Below are positions 9,198 through 19,127 of a DNA stretch of 37,007 nucleotides, in pieces. The DNA is from a bacterium (GTDB lineage: Bacteria > Omnitrophota > Gorgyraeia > Zapsychrales > Fredricksoniimonadaceae). The stretch is from positions 9,712-46,718 of the forward strand of contig JAJXTI010000003.1 in the NCBI GenBank assembly GCA_021783915.1, written 5' to 3'. Positions within the stretch are counted from its first letter, which is position 1; each line of letters begins with the position of its first letter. The position numbers and the translations under genes are program-made. The notes under the pieces are model-generated. The model was not told the DNA's origin, did no database searches, and was given only the letters and a program-made list of their open reading frames with translations.

Positions 9198-10126
9198 GAA
9201 TCGCAAACGACATCACAGAGTTAATCGGCAATACGCCACTAGTTAAAATCAACAAAGTCACCAAAGATTGCCAAGCGACCATTGTCGGTAAATTGGAATT
9301 TTATAATCCACTGGGTTCGGTCAAAGACCGCATTGGTTTTAATATGATCAGGGCTGCCGAGAAGACGGGAAAAATCAAGAAGGATACGGTTATCGTTGAG
9401 CCGACTTCCGGCAACACCGGTATTGCTTTGGCTTTTGTTTGCGCCGTCAAAGGGTATAAACTGCTTTTGACCATGCCTGAGACGATGTCTTTGGAACGAC
9501 GGGCTCTTTTAAAAGCTTTAGGGGCTGAACTAATTCTGACTCCAGGACCGGAAGGAATGAAGGGGGCCATCAAAAAAGCTAAAGAATTGTCTGAGAGTGA
9601 TGCTAAATATTTTATGCCTCAGCAATTCGACAATCCGGCAAATCCGGAGATTCACCGTCTGACTACAGCTGAGGAAATTTGGCGTGATACCGATGGGAAA
9701 GTTGATGTCTTTATCTCAGGGGTAGGTACTGGCGGGACCATCACAGGTGTGGCCCAAGTCATTAAATCTCGTAAACCTTCTTTTAAGGCCATTGCTATTG
9801 AGCCTAAGGGTTCACCTGTTCTGTCCGGTGGCCAACCTGGCCCTCATAAAATTCAAGGGCTTGGCGCTGGTTTTATTCCTAGTATCGTAGATATGAAACT
9901 CATTGATGAGGTCGTTCAGGTAGATAATGACGAGGCTTTTGCTATGGCCAAACGTTTGATTCGGGAGGAAGGTATCCTCTGTGGTATTTCCTCAGGGGCT
10001 GCCGTCCACGCCGCTATCCAAGTAGGCAAACGCCCTGAGAACAAAGGTAAATTAATTGTGGCCATCCTTCCATCGACTGGCGAACGTTATTTATCCACTG
10101 ATTTGTTCGCTGAATACAGAAGTTAA
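9194..10126 (+). CDS. cysK: Cysteine synthase A (O-acetylserine sulfhydrylase, PLP-dependent)
   Basis: [23 protein letters not shown] (PLP Lys), [40 protein letters not shown] overlap with mnmG. Confidence 0.95.
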   Translation: MRIANDITELIGNTPLVKINKVTKDCQATIVGKLEFYNPLGSVKDRIGFNMIRAAEKTGKIKKDTVIVEPTSGNTGIALAFVCAVKGYKLLLTMPETMSLERRALLKALGAELILTPGPEGMKGAIKKAKELSESDAKYFMPQQFDNPANPEIHRLTTAEEIWRDTDGKVDVFISGVGTGGTITGVAQVIKSRKPSFKAIAIEPKGSPVLSGGQPGPHKIQGLGAGFIPSIVDMKLIDEVVQVDNDEAFAMAKRLIREEGILCGISSGAAVHAAIQVGKRPENKGKLIVAILPSTGERYLSTDLFAEYRS

Positions 10127-10138
10127 TCTATTGTTGGT

Positions 10139-10167
10139 CCCCCTGTCTTACTTAGGCGAGACGGGGG
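10139..10167 (+). promoter_or_regulatory. Possible SD-sequestering hairpin before the glycosyltransferase gene
   Basis: CCCCC(T)GTCT ... AGACGGGGG: 9 bp with one bulged T; the 3' arm overlaps GGGGGAG, the apparent ribosome-binding site 5 nt before ATG 10175. Confidence 0.35.
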
Positions 10168-10174
10168 AGTTCAT

Positions 10175-11674
10175 ATGCTTGCCCATTGGTTATTCCCATT
10201 TACAACTGATTCCGTTATTTATGTCAGCACCGCCGAGAATATCAGCCATTTCAAAGGGCTAGTCTTTAGCAATTTTTTCGTGCAACCAGCAATTCCAGAT
10301 AGCCTGCCAACTATTTTTGAACCACCCGGCTATCCCATTCTTATTGCGGCACTTAAATTTTTTGGAATCAATGCGTACACAGCCAGTCTTGTTTGGCCAC
10401 GAATAGGGTTCTTATTTTTACCATTCCTGTTTTTTATAGTCTTTAGGAAATTGATGCCCTCTATTGTGGCTTGGGTGGCTTCATTTGTGTGCACATTTAT
10501 GTTTCCTGTTGTCAAGTGTTCACTTATGGCCTGGACAGATGTACCGTATTTATGTTTTAGCTTAATAAGCTTGGCCATGGTATTTCATATCATCGAAAAG
10601 AGGACCAAGGTCCCAATTTTTTTTATTTTTTTGACGGGGATTATTACCGGGTATGCATTTCTTATTAGGTATGTTGGTCTGCCCCTGAATTTAAGCATCG
10701 GTATAGGTTTGATAGGGGCTTTTGTCATCGGGCTGATAAATTTTAAAGATTTCCTAACAACAACAGCTGTGTATGTCCTGGGGGTTTTCTTGGTCGTTGC
10801 TCCCTATGTCATTCGCAATTTAATTGTTTTCGGAAGAATACAGCCTCTTTCGATGCGGCCTTCCAAGATTTCTTTGCAGGTCAGTCTACATGATTACTTC
10901 CGAAGCTTGGCGGAGATGGTTTTTACAAACCGTATTTTTGAAGGCGTAGTTTTTATCCTTATGGCGGGGCTGATAGCAGGTTTTGTTCTTTTTGCCTGGA
11001 ATACAGTCAAACACGAGAAAACCGTCTTTATTTATGCGCTCATCCTTTTGGTCTATTTTGTCCTTGATTCTGTCTTTCTCATTGGCTTTAAAACAATCTA
11101 TTTGACTCCGGAATCTATCGATGAGCGTTTTCTTATCCAGCTGGCTTGGATTTTTATGGGAGGCCTGGTATATGCTGTTCATGCCGTACTTAAAAGATTA
11201 AATGCGTTTGTTGCTTTAGATATTAAATCCATTACAGCCCTTATCCTTTTTGCGTTTGTTCTGGTACAGGTTTTCCCGGCGGTCGATTTTTATTACACTC
11301 AAAAGACAATCAAGAAAGTATCAGAGAAAATAGAGCAGTATGCTCCTCTTGTGCAAAGATTACCTAAGGATTGTGTGATCGTTTCAAATGTAGCTGAAAT
11401 AACCTACTATTTTGCGAAACGCAATGTGCGTATGTTGGGCAATTATACCCCTTATGGTTTGCTTAAGGTTTTTGGGACCAAAAGGAGATTTGTTGTCTTT
11501 ATTATTAAAGAAGACGAATTCTTAAGCCCAGCTTGGGAATATCCAAGAATGTGGCAGAACCCGCAAGGGTATTACAAGTTTTTTTCTGATAAAAATGTAG
11601 ATTTGTTTATACCTCTCCCTTTAGGGTATATTTTAAGAGGGGCAGGTCATGTGCCTGTGATCATCGAGCCGTGA
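10175..11674 (+). CDS. Multi-TM glycosyltransferase (GT-C / ArnT-PMT-like)
   Basis: About 10 TM segments; loop with FEPPGYPILIAALKFFG and DSVIY near the N-terminus typical of GT-C dolichol/polyprenol-P-sugar enzymes. Confidence 0.65.
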   Translation: MLAHWLFPFTTDSVIYVSTAENISHFKGLVFSNFFVQPAIPDSLPTIFEPPGYPILIAALKFFGINAYTASLVWPRIGFLFLPFLFFIVFRKLMPSIVAWVASFVCTFMFPVVKCSLMAWTDVPYLCFSLISLAMVFHIIEKRTKVPIFFIFLTGIITGYAFLIRYVGLPLNLSIGIGLIGAFVIGLINFKDFLTTTAVYVLGVFLVVAPYVIRNLIVFGRIQPLSMRPSKISLQVSLHDYFRSLAEMVFTNRIFEGVVFILMAGLIAGFVLFAWNTVKHEKTVFIYALILLVYFVLDSVFLIGFKTIYLTPESIDERFLIQLAWIFMGGLVYAVHAVLKRLNAFVALDIKSITALILFAFVLVQVFPAVDFYYTQKTIKKVSEKIEQYAPLVQRLPKDCVIVSNVAEITYYFAKRNVRMLGNYTPYGLLKVFGTKRRFVVFIIKEDEFLSPAWEYPRMWQNPQGYYKFFSDKNVDLFIPLPLGYILRGAGHVPVIIEP

Positions 11675-11738
11675 ACCTGCCGATTTTAAGCGAACTGCAG
11701 CAGAAATTACAAGCTCCCGTGCCTGCCATGACCTAACT

Positions 11739-12353
11739 TTAAGAAATTTTGATTCCTAGAGTAACATCCAGCACGACCTCCGCCATCATGGCAGCACAGG
11801 CAGTCACACGGGGGGCCATAGGAGGGTGTCCCTGGTGGGAGTCGGTGGTACGGTCACCGCAAATATACACATTGCCTACTTTTTTAACCGACATGGGTTC
11901 TTTTTGGGTCAACCCTGCCATGCCAACGCCGCTTATAATAATAGAAAAGCGCGGGGCGTAGTACTGCACGAAGCGATATTTCCAATCCACAATATCGAAA
12001 GCTTCCACAATAAAGTCATAGCCCTTAAAGAATTGCCCCCCCTTTGCTTCATTCCATTGGGTTTGGTGGATGAGGACATCAGCATCGGGATTGATATCTA
12101 AGAGGCGTTTTTTGGTGACCTCGACCTTGGGTAAACCTACTTCATTGCCAAAGTACTGCTGGCGGTTTAAATTGGATGCATCAATCACGTCCTGGTCGAT
12201 GATTTCTAAATGTTTAAATCCAGTGCGTACGAGCATCATGGCGCAGTTAGACCCCAACCCTCCGGCCCCACCAATACCAATTTTCTTGGATTGGATGAGG
12301 GAGAGTTGTTCGGGTTTGAGGTAGCGTAAAAGGCCTTGTTCTAAAATATTCAT
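11739..12353 (-). CDS. thiF: ThiS adenylyltransferase, ThiF family
   Basis: KIGIGGAGGLGSNCAMMLVRTGFKHLEIIDQDVIDASNLNRQQYF nucleotide-binding motif; last gene of the thiSGH operon. Confidence 0.9.
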   Translation of the reverse strand: MNILEQGLLRYLKPEQLSLIQSKKIGIGGAGGLGSNCAMMLVRTGFKHLEIIDQDVIDASNLNRQQYFGNEVGLPKVEVTKKRLLDINPDADVLIHQTQWNEAKGGQFFKGYDFIVEAFDIVDWKYRFVQYYAPRFSIIISGVGMAGLTQKEPMSVKKVGNVYICGDRTTDSHQGHPPMAPRVTACAAMMAEVVLDVTLGIKIS

Positions 12354-13369
12354 GCAGTATTTTCAATTCTTCGCCAGTCGGTAAAGACGGGGTCGAAGTC
12401 TTTGGATTTTAAAAGCGCAATTATCTCGGCCACCGAACGTTCGTCTTTGATGTCGAATTGAGGATCCTGCTCTTGTTCAGATAACAGGGCATAGCCTCCA
12501 ACGGATGTGTTCGACCCTGCCGACATGCGGGTGACGGCAATTTCCAACAAATGATCGCGTAATTCCGGCGTCTCGCGGGTGGAGAGATTTATCCCTACGC
12601 GCGGAAAAAGAACACGTGTTAAGGCGATAATTTTAGTCAAAGCAATATCATCCACATCGCAATGGGCGAATTCTTGTGTCTTAATAGTACGTAAACGGGG
12701 GAAGGACACGCTATATTCAACGCCTGGATAATTTTTTTCCATTTCCCGCAAATGGGTGTATAGTTCAAGCAAATCTTCAGCGATATTACTTAAGCCCAAA
12801 AGGATTCCCAGAGAGATCTGACGCATGCCTCCCTCCGCTGCACGTACAGAAGTTTTTCGACGGAAATCATAGTCTTTCTTGTGGCCGGACAAATGCACTT
12901 GAGCGTAGCGTGTACGATCATAGGTTTCTTGGTAGATGGTGATTCCATCCACACCGGCGAAAAAAAGTTCTTTATATTCCTGTATGCGCATGGGATGCAC
13001 TTCCAGAGAGATGCCTTGAAAGTATTCTGAAGCGATCCGTGCCGCTTCTTTCAGATATTCCATAGGAGTATGTTGATAAGATTCACCGGTTAACATCAAA
13101 AGGTTACGGATACCTTGTTTGTAGATGACTTGCATTTCTTTGCGGTATTGTTCAGGCGTTAACTTTATCCGTTGGATTTTATTATGGCTGTGAAACCCGC
13201 AATAGGTACAATGGCTGCTGCAGAAATTAGATAGATACACCGGTGCGTAAAGCACGATGGCTCGACCGAAGTATTGGCGGGTTATACGTGCAGCCTCTTG
13301 GGCCAATTCTTCTAGTGATTCTGATCTAGAATCATTTAATATGTCTTTAATTTTTTGCAGGGATATCAT
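12350..13369 (-). CDS. thiH: 2-iminoacetate synthase ThiH (radical SAM)
   Basis: [25 protein letters not shown] radical SAM CX3CX2[19 protein letters not shown]. Confidence 0.95.
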   Translation of the reverse strand: MISLQKIKDILNDSRSESLEELAQEAARITRQYFGRAIVLYAPVYLSNFCSSHCTYCGFHSHNKIQRIKLTPEQYRKEMQVIYKQGIRNLLMLTGESYQHTPMEYLKEAARIASEYFQGISLEVHPMRIQEYKELFFAGVDGITIYQETYDRTRYAQVHLSGHKKDYDFRRKTSVRAAEGGMRQISLGILLGLSNIAEDLLELYTHLREMEKNYPGVEYSVSFPRLRTIKTQEFAHCDVDDIALTKIIALTRVLFPRVGINLSTRETPELRDHLLEIAVTRMSAGSNTSVGGYALLSEQEQDPQFDIKDERSVAEIIALLKSKDFDPVFTDWRRIENTA

Positions 13370-14132
13370 ATAAAAATCCCGTCAGCGGGGAAGAGGGGGT
13401 TGCTAAATTCTTTTGACCTGACAGTTGGCTTAAATAAGCCAGATGCCCGGCCTCGACCGCCCACGCGAATGCTTTGGCCAAAAGGGCCGGATTTCCGGCG
13501 GTGGCGACCGCAGTATTTGCCAATACAGCATCAGCACCCGATTCCATTGCTTCGGCCGCTTGTGAAGGAGCGCCGATGCCCGCATCGACGACAACAGGCA
13601 AATCAATTTCATCGATAAGGATTTTAATAAATTCGCGCGTTTTCAGACCTCGGTTACTTCCGATTAATGAACCGAGAGGCATGATAGTGGCGGCCCCGGC
13701 TTTCATCAAAGCTTGTGCTGCGTAAAGATCTGGGTACATGTAAGGCAACACCACAAAACCTTCCGCGGCCAAAATTTCAGTGGCTTTGATGGTTTCAGCG
13801 TTGTCCGGCAACAGATATTTACTATCATTGATGACTTCAATTTTGACCCAATTGCCGTGGCCGGAAGCTTTGGCCAAGCTGGCAATGCGCACGGCCTCTT
13901 GGGCGTTACGCGCACCGGAGGTGTTAGTCAAAAGTGTGACATTTTTAGGAATATAATCAACAATATTATCCTCGTGATGTTCCAGGTCAATACGGCGTAA
14001 GGCCACGGTAACAATTTCTACACCCGAGGCTTCGATGGAGTCTTTCAAGTCTTTTTTGTTTTTGAATTTTCCGGTACCCAGGAAAAAACGACTTTTGAAT
14101 TGTTTGCCAGCGATCATTAAAGAAGAGTCCAT
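13347..14132 (-). CDS. thiG: Thiazole synthase ThiG
   Basis: [76 protein letters not shown]. Overlaps thiH by 23 nt. Confidence 0.97.
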   Translation of the reverse strand: MDSSLMIAGKQFKSRFFLGTGKFKNKKDLKDSIEASGVEIVTVALRRIDLEHHEDNIVDYIPKNVTLLTNTSGARNAQEAVRIASLAKASGHGNWVKIEVINDSKYLLPDNAETIKATEILAAEGFVVLPYMYPDLYAAQALMKAGAATIMPLGSLIGSNRGLKTREFIKILIDEIDLPVVVDAGIGAPSQAAEAMESGADAVLANTAVATAGNPALLAKAFAWAVEAGHLAYLSQLSGQKNLATPSSPLTGFLYDIPAKN

Positions 14133-14134
14133 TA

Positions 14135-14335
14135 TTAACCGCCTCCGACAAAGGCGACCAGTTCAATTTGATCCCCCTCTTTGATGCTCGTATGGTTCCA
14201 GTCATTGGAGGTAATGATATGACCGTTGACTTCCGTGATGATATTCTTGGGTTGTTTACAAAACTGGGAGACAATATCCGATAAACAAGAACTGTTGGTC
14301 AGTTCTTTCATTGTTCCATTGATCGTGACTTTCAT
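14135..14335 (-). CDS. thiS: Sulfur carrier protein ThiS
   Basis: 66 aa ubiquitin-like protein [12 protein letters not shown]...[16 protein letters not shown] with C-terminal Gly-Gly; first gene of the thi operon. Confidence 0.93.
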   Translation of the reverse strand: MKVTINGTMKELTNSSCLSDIVSQFCKQPKNIITEVNGHIITSNDWNHTSIKEGDQIELVAFVGGG

Positions 14336-14560
14336 AGGATCCTTCTCCTTAATTTTTAGGATACAGCAGTTTGCCGTAATACGGTATGTAGAGCTTTTAG
14401 AGTGTCCATTTTAGTGTATTTGTTTTAAAAAATCAAATGTCGTGTGAGAGGTAAAATTTCATAAAATTATTACTTTATATGATTTTATTTGTTATAAAAT
14501 ACAACCGTTTACTAAGTTAAGCGCTGGATAAAAAATACTTTTATTTTGTAGGGCTTTTTG

Positions 14561-14566
14561 TATAAT
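14561..14566 (+). promoter_or_regulatory. Consensus -10 box TATAAT upstream of the speD-like gene
   Basis: Perfect TATAAT; -35 region is T-rich but not a good match. Confidence 0.45.
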
Positions 14567-14571
14567 ATATC

Positions 14572-14698
14572 GTTTTTTCATGGTTCGACAAAGCTCACCA
14601 CTGCGTCTGGGCGTTGGACCATATAGGGATGCAGTTAACAATCCAAGGGCCGTAAAGGTTCCTTCGCCAGAGTGAGGCTGGCAGAAAAGAGAGCGTAG
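14572..14698 (+). promoter_or_regulatory. Candidate structured 5' leader or small RNA upstream of speD
   Basis: GC-richer than its AT-rich flank. Predicted by eye: ATGGTTCGAC (14580-14589)/GTTGGACCAT (14613-14622), GCCAG (14666-14670)/CTGGC (14678-14682), with loop GTGAG (14672-14676) complementary to CTCAC (14594-14598). Confidence 0.35.
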
Positions 14699-15121
14699 AT
14701 GAGCAAAGCTGGGGTATTCGGGTATGAATTATTGTTAGACCTCTATGATTGTAAACCCGGTGTGTGTGATGATTTGACCCTGTGCTACAATTTTCTCGAT
14801 GAAATCGTAGGATTCTTAGGGATGGAGAAACAAGCTCCTCCGTCAATATTTAAAAGCGACGGTGTGCGTTTCCCGGACAAAGCTGGCCTCTCAGGATGGG
14901 TACCTTTAATTGAAAGTTCCATAGTTATCCATACATTGACCCCTAAAGACTTCATCACCGTAGACATTTATTGCTGCCGTGCCTTTAGTAATAAAAAAGC
15001 AGAGGAGTTTTGCCGCCGGTTCTTTTCTCCTAAACGTGTGGAAGCGCAGTTTGTCGAACGCGGAATGAACTATTATGCGCAAGAAAATGCAGCGACTCAG
15101 AAAGAATTAGTACATAAATAG
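14699..15121 (+). CDS. speD: S-adenosylmethionine decarboxylase-like protein (SpeD family)
   Basis: GLSGWVPLIESSIVIHTLTPKDFITVDIYCCRAF resembles the SpeD core with ES processing site, IHT His and a Cys after IY; ends with FVERGMNYY. Confidence 0.8.
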   Translation: MSKAGVFGYELLLDLYDCKPGVCDDLTLCYNFLDEIVGFLGMEKQAPPSIFKSDGVRFPDKAGLSGWVPLIESSIVIHTLTPKDFITVDIYCCRAFSNKKAEEFCRRFFSPKRVEAQFVERGMNYYAQENAATQKELVHK

Positions 15122-15148
15122 CTCTATTTTATAGAGAGGGAGTTTAAG

Positions 15149-15176
15149 AGGGGGATTGTTTTACAACGATCCCCCT
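15149..15176 (+). terminator. Rho-independent terminator
   Basis: AGGGGGATTGTT-TTAC-AACGATCCCCCT (12-bp stem with one G-T pair) followed by TTGATTTTAATT. Confidence 0.8.
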
Positions 15177-15206
15177 TTGATTTTAATTCGTTTCTTTAAG
15201 TAAAAT
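15177..15206 (+). promoter_or_regulatory. Putative promoter for leuS
   Basis: TTGATT (15177-15182), 18-bp spacer, TAAAAT (15201-15206). Confidence 0.35.
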
Positions 15207-15239
15207 CACTTCTGAACAAAGCGAAGGGTTTCCTCAAAT

Positions 15240-17810
15240 ATGCCTTATACAACCAACGATATCAAATCTATTGAAGCCAAGTGGCAAGAGTACTGGGATA
15301 GACACCAGACCTTCAGGGTGGAAGCTGACAGTACAAAAAAGAAATATTATGTGCTGGAGATGTTTCCTTACCCATCGGGAAAGATTCACATGGGTCATGT
15401 GCGCAACTACACCATCGGTGACGTGATTGCCCGTTACAAAATAATGCAAGGCTTTAATGTTTTACACCCGATCGGCTACGATGCTTTTGGCCAACCGGCG
15501 GAAAATGCCGCTATCAAACATAAAACCGACCCAGGGGAATGGACCTATCGCTGCATCGACCAGATGCATGAAGAATTAAAACGCATGGGCTTTTCCTATG
15601 ATTGGGATCGCGAGATTTCTACTTGCGACAGTGAATATTACAAATGGAACCAGTGGGTTTTTTTGAAGATGTTTGAGCGCGGTCTGGCATATAAGAAAAC
15701 TTCCTCGGTCAATTGGTGTCCTAGTTGCCAGACGACTTTGGCCAATGAAGAAGTCATCGATGGTACTTGTTGGCGTTGTAAATCCCTAGTGGTACAGAAA
15801 GATTTGGAACAGTGGTATTTGAAAATCACGCATTATGCCGAAAGCCTTTTGAAAGATTTAAAGCAGCTTCAAGACTGGCCGTCTCGCGTACGGATCATGC
15901 AACAGAACTGGATAGGCAAAAGTTTCGGTATGGAAATTTATTTTAAGGTCAAAGATAGTCAAGAGGTGATTACTGTTTTTACCACACGTCCCGATACTAT
16001 TTTCGGCGCCACTTATGTAGTACTGGCCCCCGAGCATCCATTGGTAAAGAAATGGGTTTCAGGTATTAAAGAAGAAAAAGATGTTTTGGCTTTCATTGAG
16101 AAAACGGCCAATAAAAGTAAGAGCCTTCGCATGTCCGGCGACCAGCGCAAAGAAGGAGTTTTTATAGGCCGCCATGCGATCAACCCCGTCAATGGTGAGA
16201 CAATCCCTATTTTTATAGGTGACTATGTTTTAATGGAATACGGGACAGGGGCCATTATGGCGGTGCCTACCAACGACCAGCGCGATTTCGAATTTGCCCG
16301 TCAATATCATCTGCCCATGCGTATTGTCATCCAAGACCCTAAAAATCTTAAAATCAACATTGAACAAATGGCTGAAGCTTACGAAGGCACAGGGGTCTTG
16401 GTGAATTCCAAACAGTTCGATGGTATCAATAACGAAGAAGCTAAAGAAAAGATTGCCCAGTGGATGCAAAAAGAGCATATGGGTAAAATCAGTGTGCATT
16501 GGCGTTTGCGTGATTGGCTAATTTCCCGTCAACGTTATTGGGGAACGCCGATACCTGTTATTTATTGTGAATCCTGCGGTGCAGTTCCGGTTCCGTATGA
16601 CCAATTACCTGTCCATCTACCTAAAAATGTGGAAATTACCGGCCAGGGTGGAAGCCCGTTAAATCGTATCGAAACATTTGTAGAAACAATCTGTCCTAAG
16701 TGTTTTAAACCTGCCCGTCGGGAGACTGATACCATGGCAACTTTCTTTGATTCATCATGGTATTTCTTACGGTTTTGTTCGGCACATAATAATAAAGAAA
16801 TTTTTAAAAAACAAGAGGCCAAATACTGGATGGAAGTGGACCAGTATATCGGCGGCATTGAACATGCGATTTTGCATTTATTGTATTCGCGTTTTTTTAC
16901 CAAATTCTTCAAAGATTTAGGTCTGGTTGATTTTAACGAACCGTTTAAGCGTCTTTTGACCCAAGGCATGGTTCTTAAGGACGGGGAAGTGATGTCTAAA
17001 TCCCGCGGCAATACTGTGGATCCTGATGAGGTCTTAAGTAAATACGGGGCCGATACCTTGCGTTTGTTTATTTTGTTTGCCGCACCTCCAGAAGACCAGC
17101 TAGAATGGAACAGCGATGGATTAGAAGGTGCGTGGAAATTCTTAAATCGTATTTATCAAATGGTAGATAAGCCTATAGGAACTGATGTCGTTCAAAGCGA
17201 ACGTACTATTGAAAATATACGAAATGAGCTATCAAATTACATTTTGAATATCTCTGAGATGGATGATAATGATAAAGGACTCGAACGTGCAAGAAATTTA
17301 GCGATAAAACAAATTACCCAATCCTTTGAAGAAGGCTATAAGTTTAATACGGCCATTAGCCAGATCATGATTTTAGCTAATGCCATTGATAAATATACTT
17401 TTCATATGAGAGTTGCTATGGAAGGGGGGAGCCCTTCAGAAAGATTCCTAGTTTTTCGTAGAAAATTATTCTTACAAACTCGATCTATAGAAACTTTGAT
17501 TTTATTACTTGCCCCTTTCACCCCACATTTATGCGAAGAGCTTTGGCAGATGATAGGAAAGAAAGACTCCACCGTCTGCAAGGTTGCCTGGCCCAAATTT
17601 GATGCAGCGGCCCTTAAACAGACCGAAGTGATTTATGCCGTTCAGATTAACGGTAAGATCCGTGGCCAATTCACTGCCCCTGTCACAGCTAGTCAAGAAC
17701 AACTGTGTGAACTTTGCATGACAGACACTAACGTTACCCGTTATTTGCAAGGGGCTACAATAAAAAAATTCATTGTCGTTCCCAATAAATTGGTTAGTAT
17801 AGTTGTTTAA
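15240..17810 (+). CDS. leuS: Leucyl-tRNA synthetase
   Basis: FPYPSGKIHMGHVRNYTIGDVIAR (HIGH), CWRCKSLVVQKDLEQWYLKITHYAE, VMSKSRGNTVDP (KMSKS), HLCEELW. Confidence 0.98.
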   Translation: MPYTTNDIKSIEAKWQEYWDRHQTFRVEADSTKKKYYVLEMFPYPSGKIHMGHVRNYTIGDVIARYKIMQGFNVLHPIGYDAFGQPAENAAIKHKTDPGEWTYRCIDQMHEELKRMGFSYDWDREISTCDSEYYKWNQWVFLKMFERGLAYKKTSSVNWCPSCQTTLANEEVIDGTCWRCKSLVVQKDLEQWYLKITHYAESLLKDLKQLQDWPSRVRIMQQNWIGKSFGMEIYFKVKDSQEVITVFTTRPDTIFGATYVVLAPEHPLVKKWVSGIKEEKDVLAFIEKTANKSKSLRMSGDQRKEGVFIGRHAINPVNGETIPIFIGDYVLMEYGTGAIMAVPTNDQRDFEFARQYHLPMRIVIQDPKNLKINIEQMAEAYEGTGVLVNSKQFDGINNEEAKEKIAQWMQKEHMGKISVHWRLRDWLISRQRYWGTPIPVIYCESCGAVPVPYDQLPVHLPKNVEITGQGGSPLNRIETFVETICPKCFKPARRETDTMATFFDSSWYFLRFCSAHNNKEIFKKQEAKYWMEVDQYIGGIEHAILHLLYSRFFTKFFKDLGLVDFNEPFKRLLTQGMVLKDGEVMSKSRGNTVDPDEVLSKYGADTLRLFILFAAPPEDQLEWNSDGLEGAWKFLNRIYQMVDKPIGTDVVQSERTIENIRNELSNYILNISEMDDNDKGLERARNLAIKQITQSFEEGYKFNTAISQIMILANAIDKYTFHMRVAMEGGSPSERFLVFRRKLFLQTRSIETLILLLAPFTPHLCEELWQMIGKKDSTVCKVAWPKFDAAALKQTEVIYAVQINGKIRGQFTAPVTASQEQLCELCMTDTNVTRYLQGATIKKFIVVPNKLVSIVV

Positions 17811-17838
17811 GGAAGCCCCGCTTTAGCGGGATTCATTT

Positions 17839-19125
17839 ATGCGATTCTATGCAGACCTTCACATCCATTCTAAATACTCCCGTGCAACGGCTAAAAATCT
17901 TGATTTAGAAAACCTTTATCTTTGGGCTCAATATAAAGGAATACAGGTTGTTGGTACCGGTGATTTTGTTCATCCCGTTTGGATGAAAGAACTCGAGGAG
18001 AAATTAGAGCCTGCCGAAGAAGGTCTATTTAAACTCAAAGATAAATATGCCAAGCCTATTGACGCTCAAGTGCCGAAGGCCTGTTACGGTAGCGTACGTT
18101 TTATGCTCACGGTCGAGATTTCCAATATTTATAAACGCCTGGACAAAGTCCGTAAGGTCCATAATTTGATTTGGTCCCCGTCGTTTGCAGCGGCCAAGAA
18201 GGTGCAGGCCAAACTGGGTGGCATCGGCAATATTAAAAGCGATGGGCGACCGATTTTGGGATTGGATTCTAGGGATCTTTTGGAAATCACCCTTGAGGCC
18301 GATAAAAAAAATATTTTTGTGCCTGCCCACATATGGACGCCATGGTTCTCGGCTTTGGGATCTATGGGAGGGTTTGACCGCATGGAAGATTGTTTTGCAG
18401 ATTTAACGGACCATATTTTTGCCGTCGAAACTGGCCTATCATCGGATCCTTTAATGAACTGGCGTTTAAAGCAATTGGATCCTTTTATTCTGGTTTCGAA
18501 TTCCGATGCACATTCGCCTTCAAAATTAGGCCGCGAAGCCAATATTTTTGATACCGATCTTTCCTATCCGGCTATTTATAGGGCATTATCTGATAGCAGA
18601 GATAACGGCTTGTTGGGCACCGTGGAATTCTTCCCAGAAGAAGGTAAATATCATTATGACGGCCATAGGCTTTGTCATGTACGCTGGCATCCCCAACAGA
18701 CCATAGAAAATAATGGTTTGTGTTCGGTGTGCGGTAAGCCTGTGACCGTAGGGGTCATGGCCCGTGTAGCAGAATTGGCTGACCGGAAAGAAGGGGAAAA
18801 AAGTAAACGGCATCGTCCTTATTGGAACACAGTGCCATTGCCTGAGGTGATTGGTGAAGCCAAGGGCGTAGGCCCTGCCAGCAAAGCCGTTCAGGAAGCT
18901 TACATGAACATGCTGGCCAAAATAGGCAGTGAATTTTATATCCTTCTGGATGCCCCCATAGATAAAATTCGCCGAAACGCCGGAGAGATGATTGCCGAAG
19001 GAATAAGCCGTATGCGCAAGGGCAAGGTCAAAATTGCCGCCGGTTATGATGGGGAATACGGCACCGTTGAGATTTTTAAAGAGGGTGAACGGGACAAAAT
19101 CGAGAAGCAGTTAGCCTTATTTTAG
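17839..19125 (+). CDS. PHP-domain phosphoesterase with zinc-ribbon-like region, Endonuclease Q-like
   Basis: DLHIHSKYSRATAKNLDLENLYLWAQYKGIQVVGTGDFVHP PHP motif; SNSDAHSPSKLGREANIF; Zn-binding HVRWHPQQTIENNGLCSVCGKPVTVGVMARVAELADR. Confidence 0.85.
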   Translation: MRFYADLHIHSKYSRATAKNLDLENLYLWAQYKGIQVVGTGDFVHPVWMKELEEKLEPAEEGLFKLKDKYAKPIDAQVPKACYGSVRFMLTVEISNIYKRLDKVRKVHNLIWSPSFAAAKKVQAKLGGIGNIKSDGRPILGLDSRDLLEITLEADKKNIFVPAHIWTPWFSALGSMGGFDRMEDCFADLTDHIFAVETGLSSDPLMNWRLKQLDPFILVSNSDAHSPSKLGREANIFDTDLSYPAIYRALSDSRDNGLLGTVEFFPEEGKYHYDGHRLCHVRWHPQQTIENNGLCSVCGKPVTVGVMARVAELADRKEGEKSKRHRPYWNTVPLPEVIGEAKGVGPASKAVQEAYMNMLAKIGSEFYILLDAPIDKIRRNAGEMIAEGISRMRKGKVKIAAGYDGEYGTVEIFKEGERDKIEKQLALF

Positions 19126-19127
19126 TT

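Noticed and set aside
13713-14000. 95-aa plus-strand ORF antisense to thiG
   Set aside because: thiG is unambiguous on the opposite strand; the ORF has no recognisable motif.
14336-14560. TPP riboswitch upstream of the thiSGHF operon (minus strand)
   Set aside because: Expected on the minus strand, but no CUGAGA / ACCUGA-type conserved core is visible in the reverse complement.
14580-14698. SAM riboswitch, tmRNA or SRP RNA identity for the speD leader
   Set aside because: No SAM-I/II cores, no tmRNA acceptor/tag or resume ORF, no GGAAGGAAGCAGCC SRP motif on either strand; left as unclassified structure. TTCGACAAAGCTCACC also resembles a common dispersed repeat (TTCGACAAGCTCA) but only one partial copy is present here.
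17817-17830. CCCGC-TTTA-GCGGG hairpin after leuS as a terminator
   Set aside because: Only 5 bp and no U-tract (followed by ATTCATTT); too weak to call.
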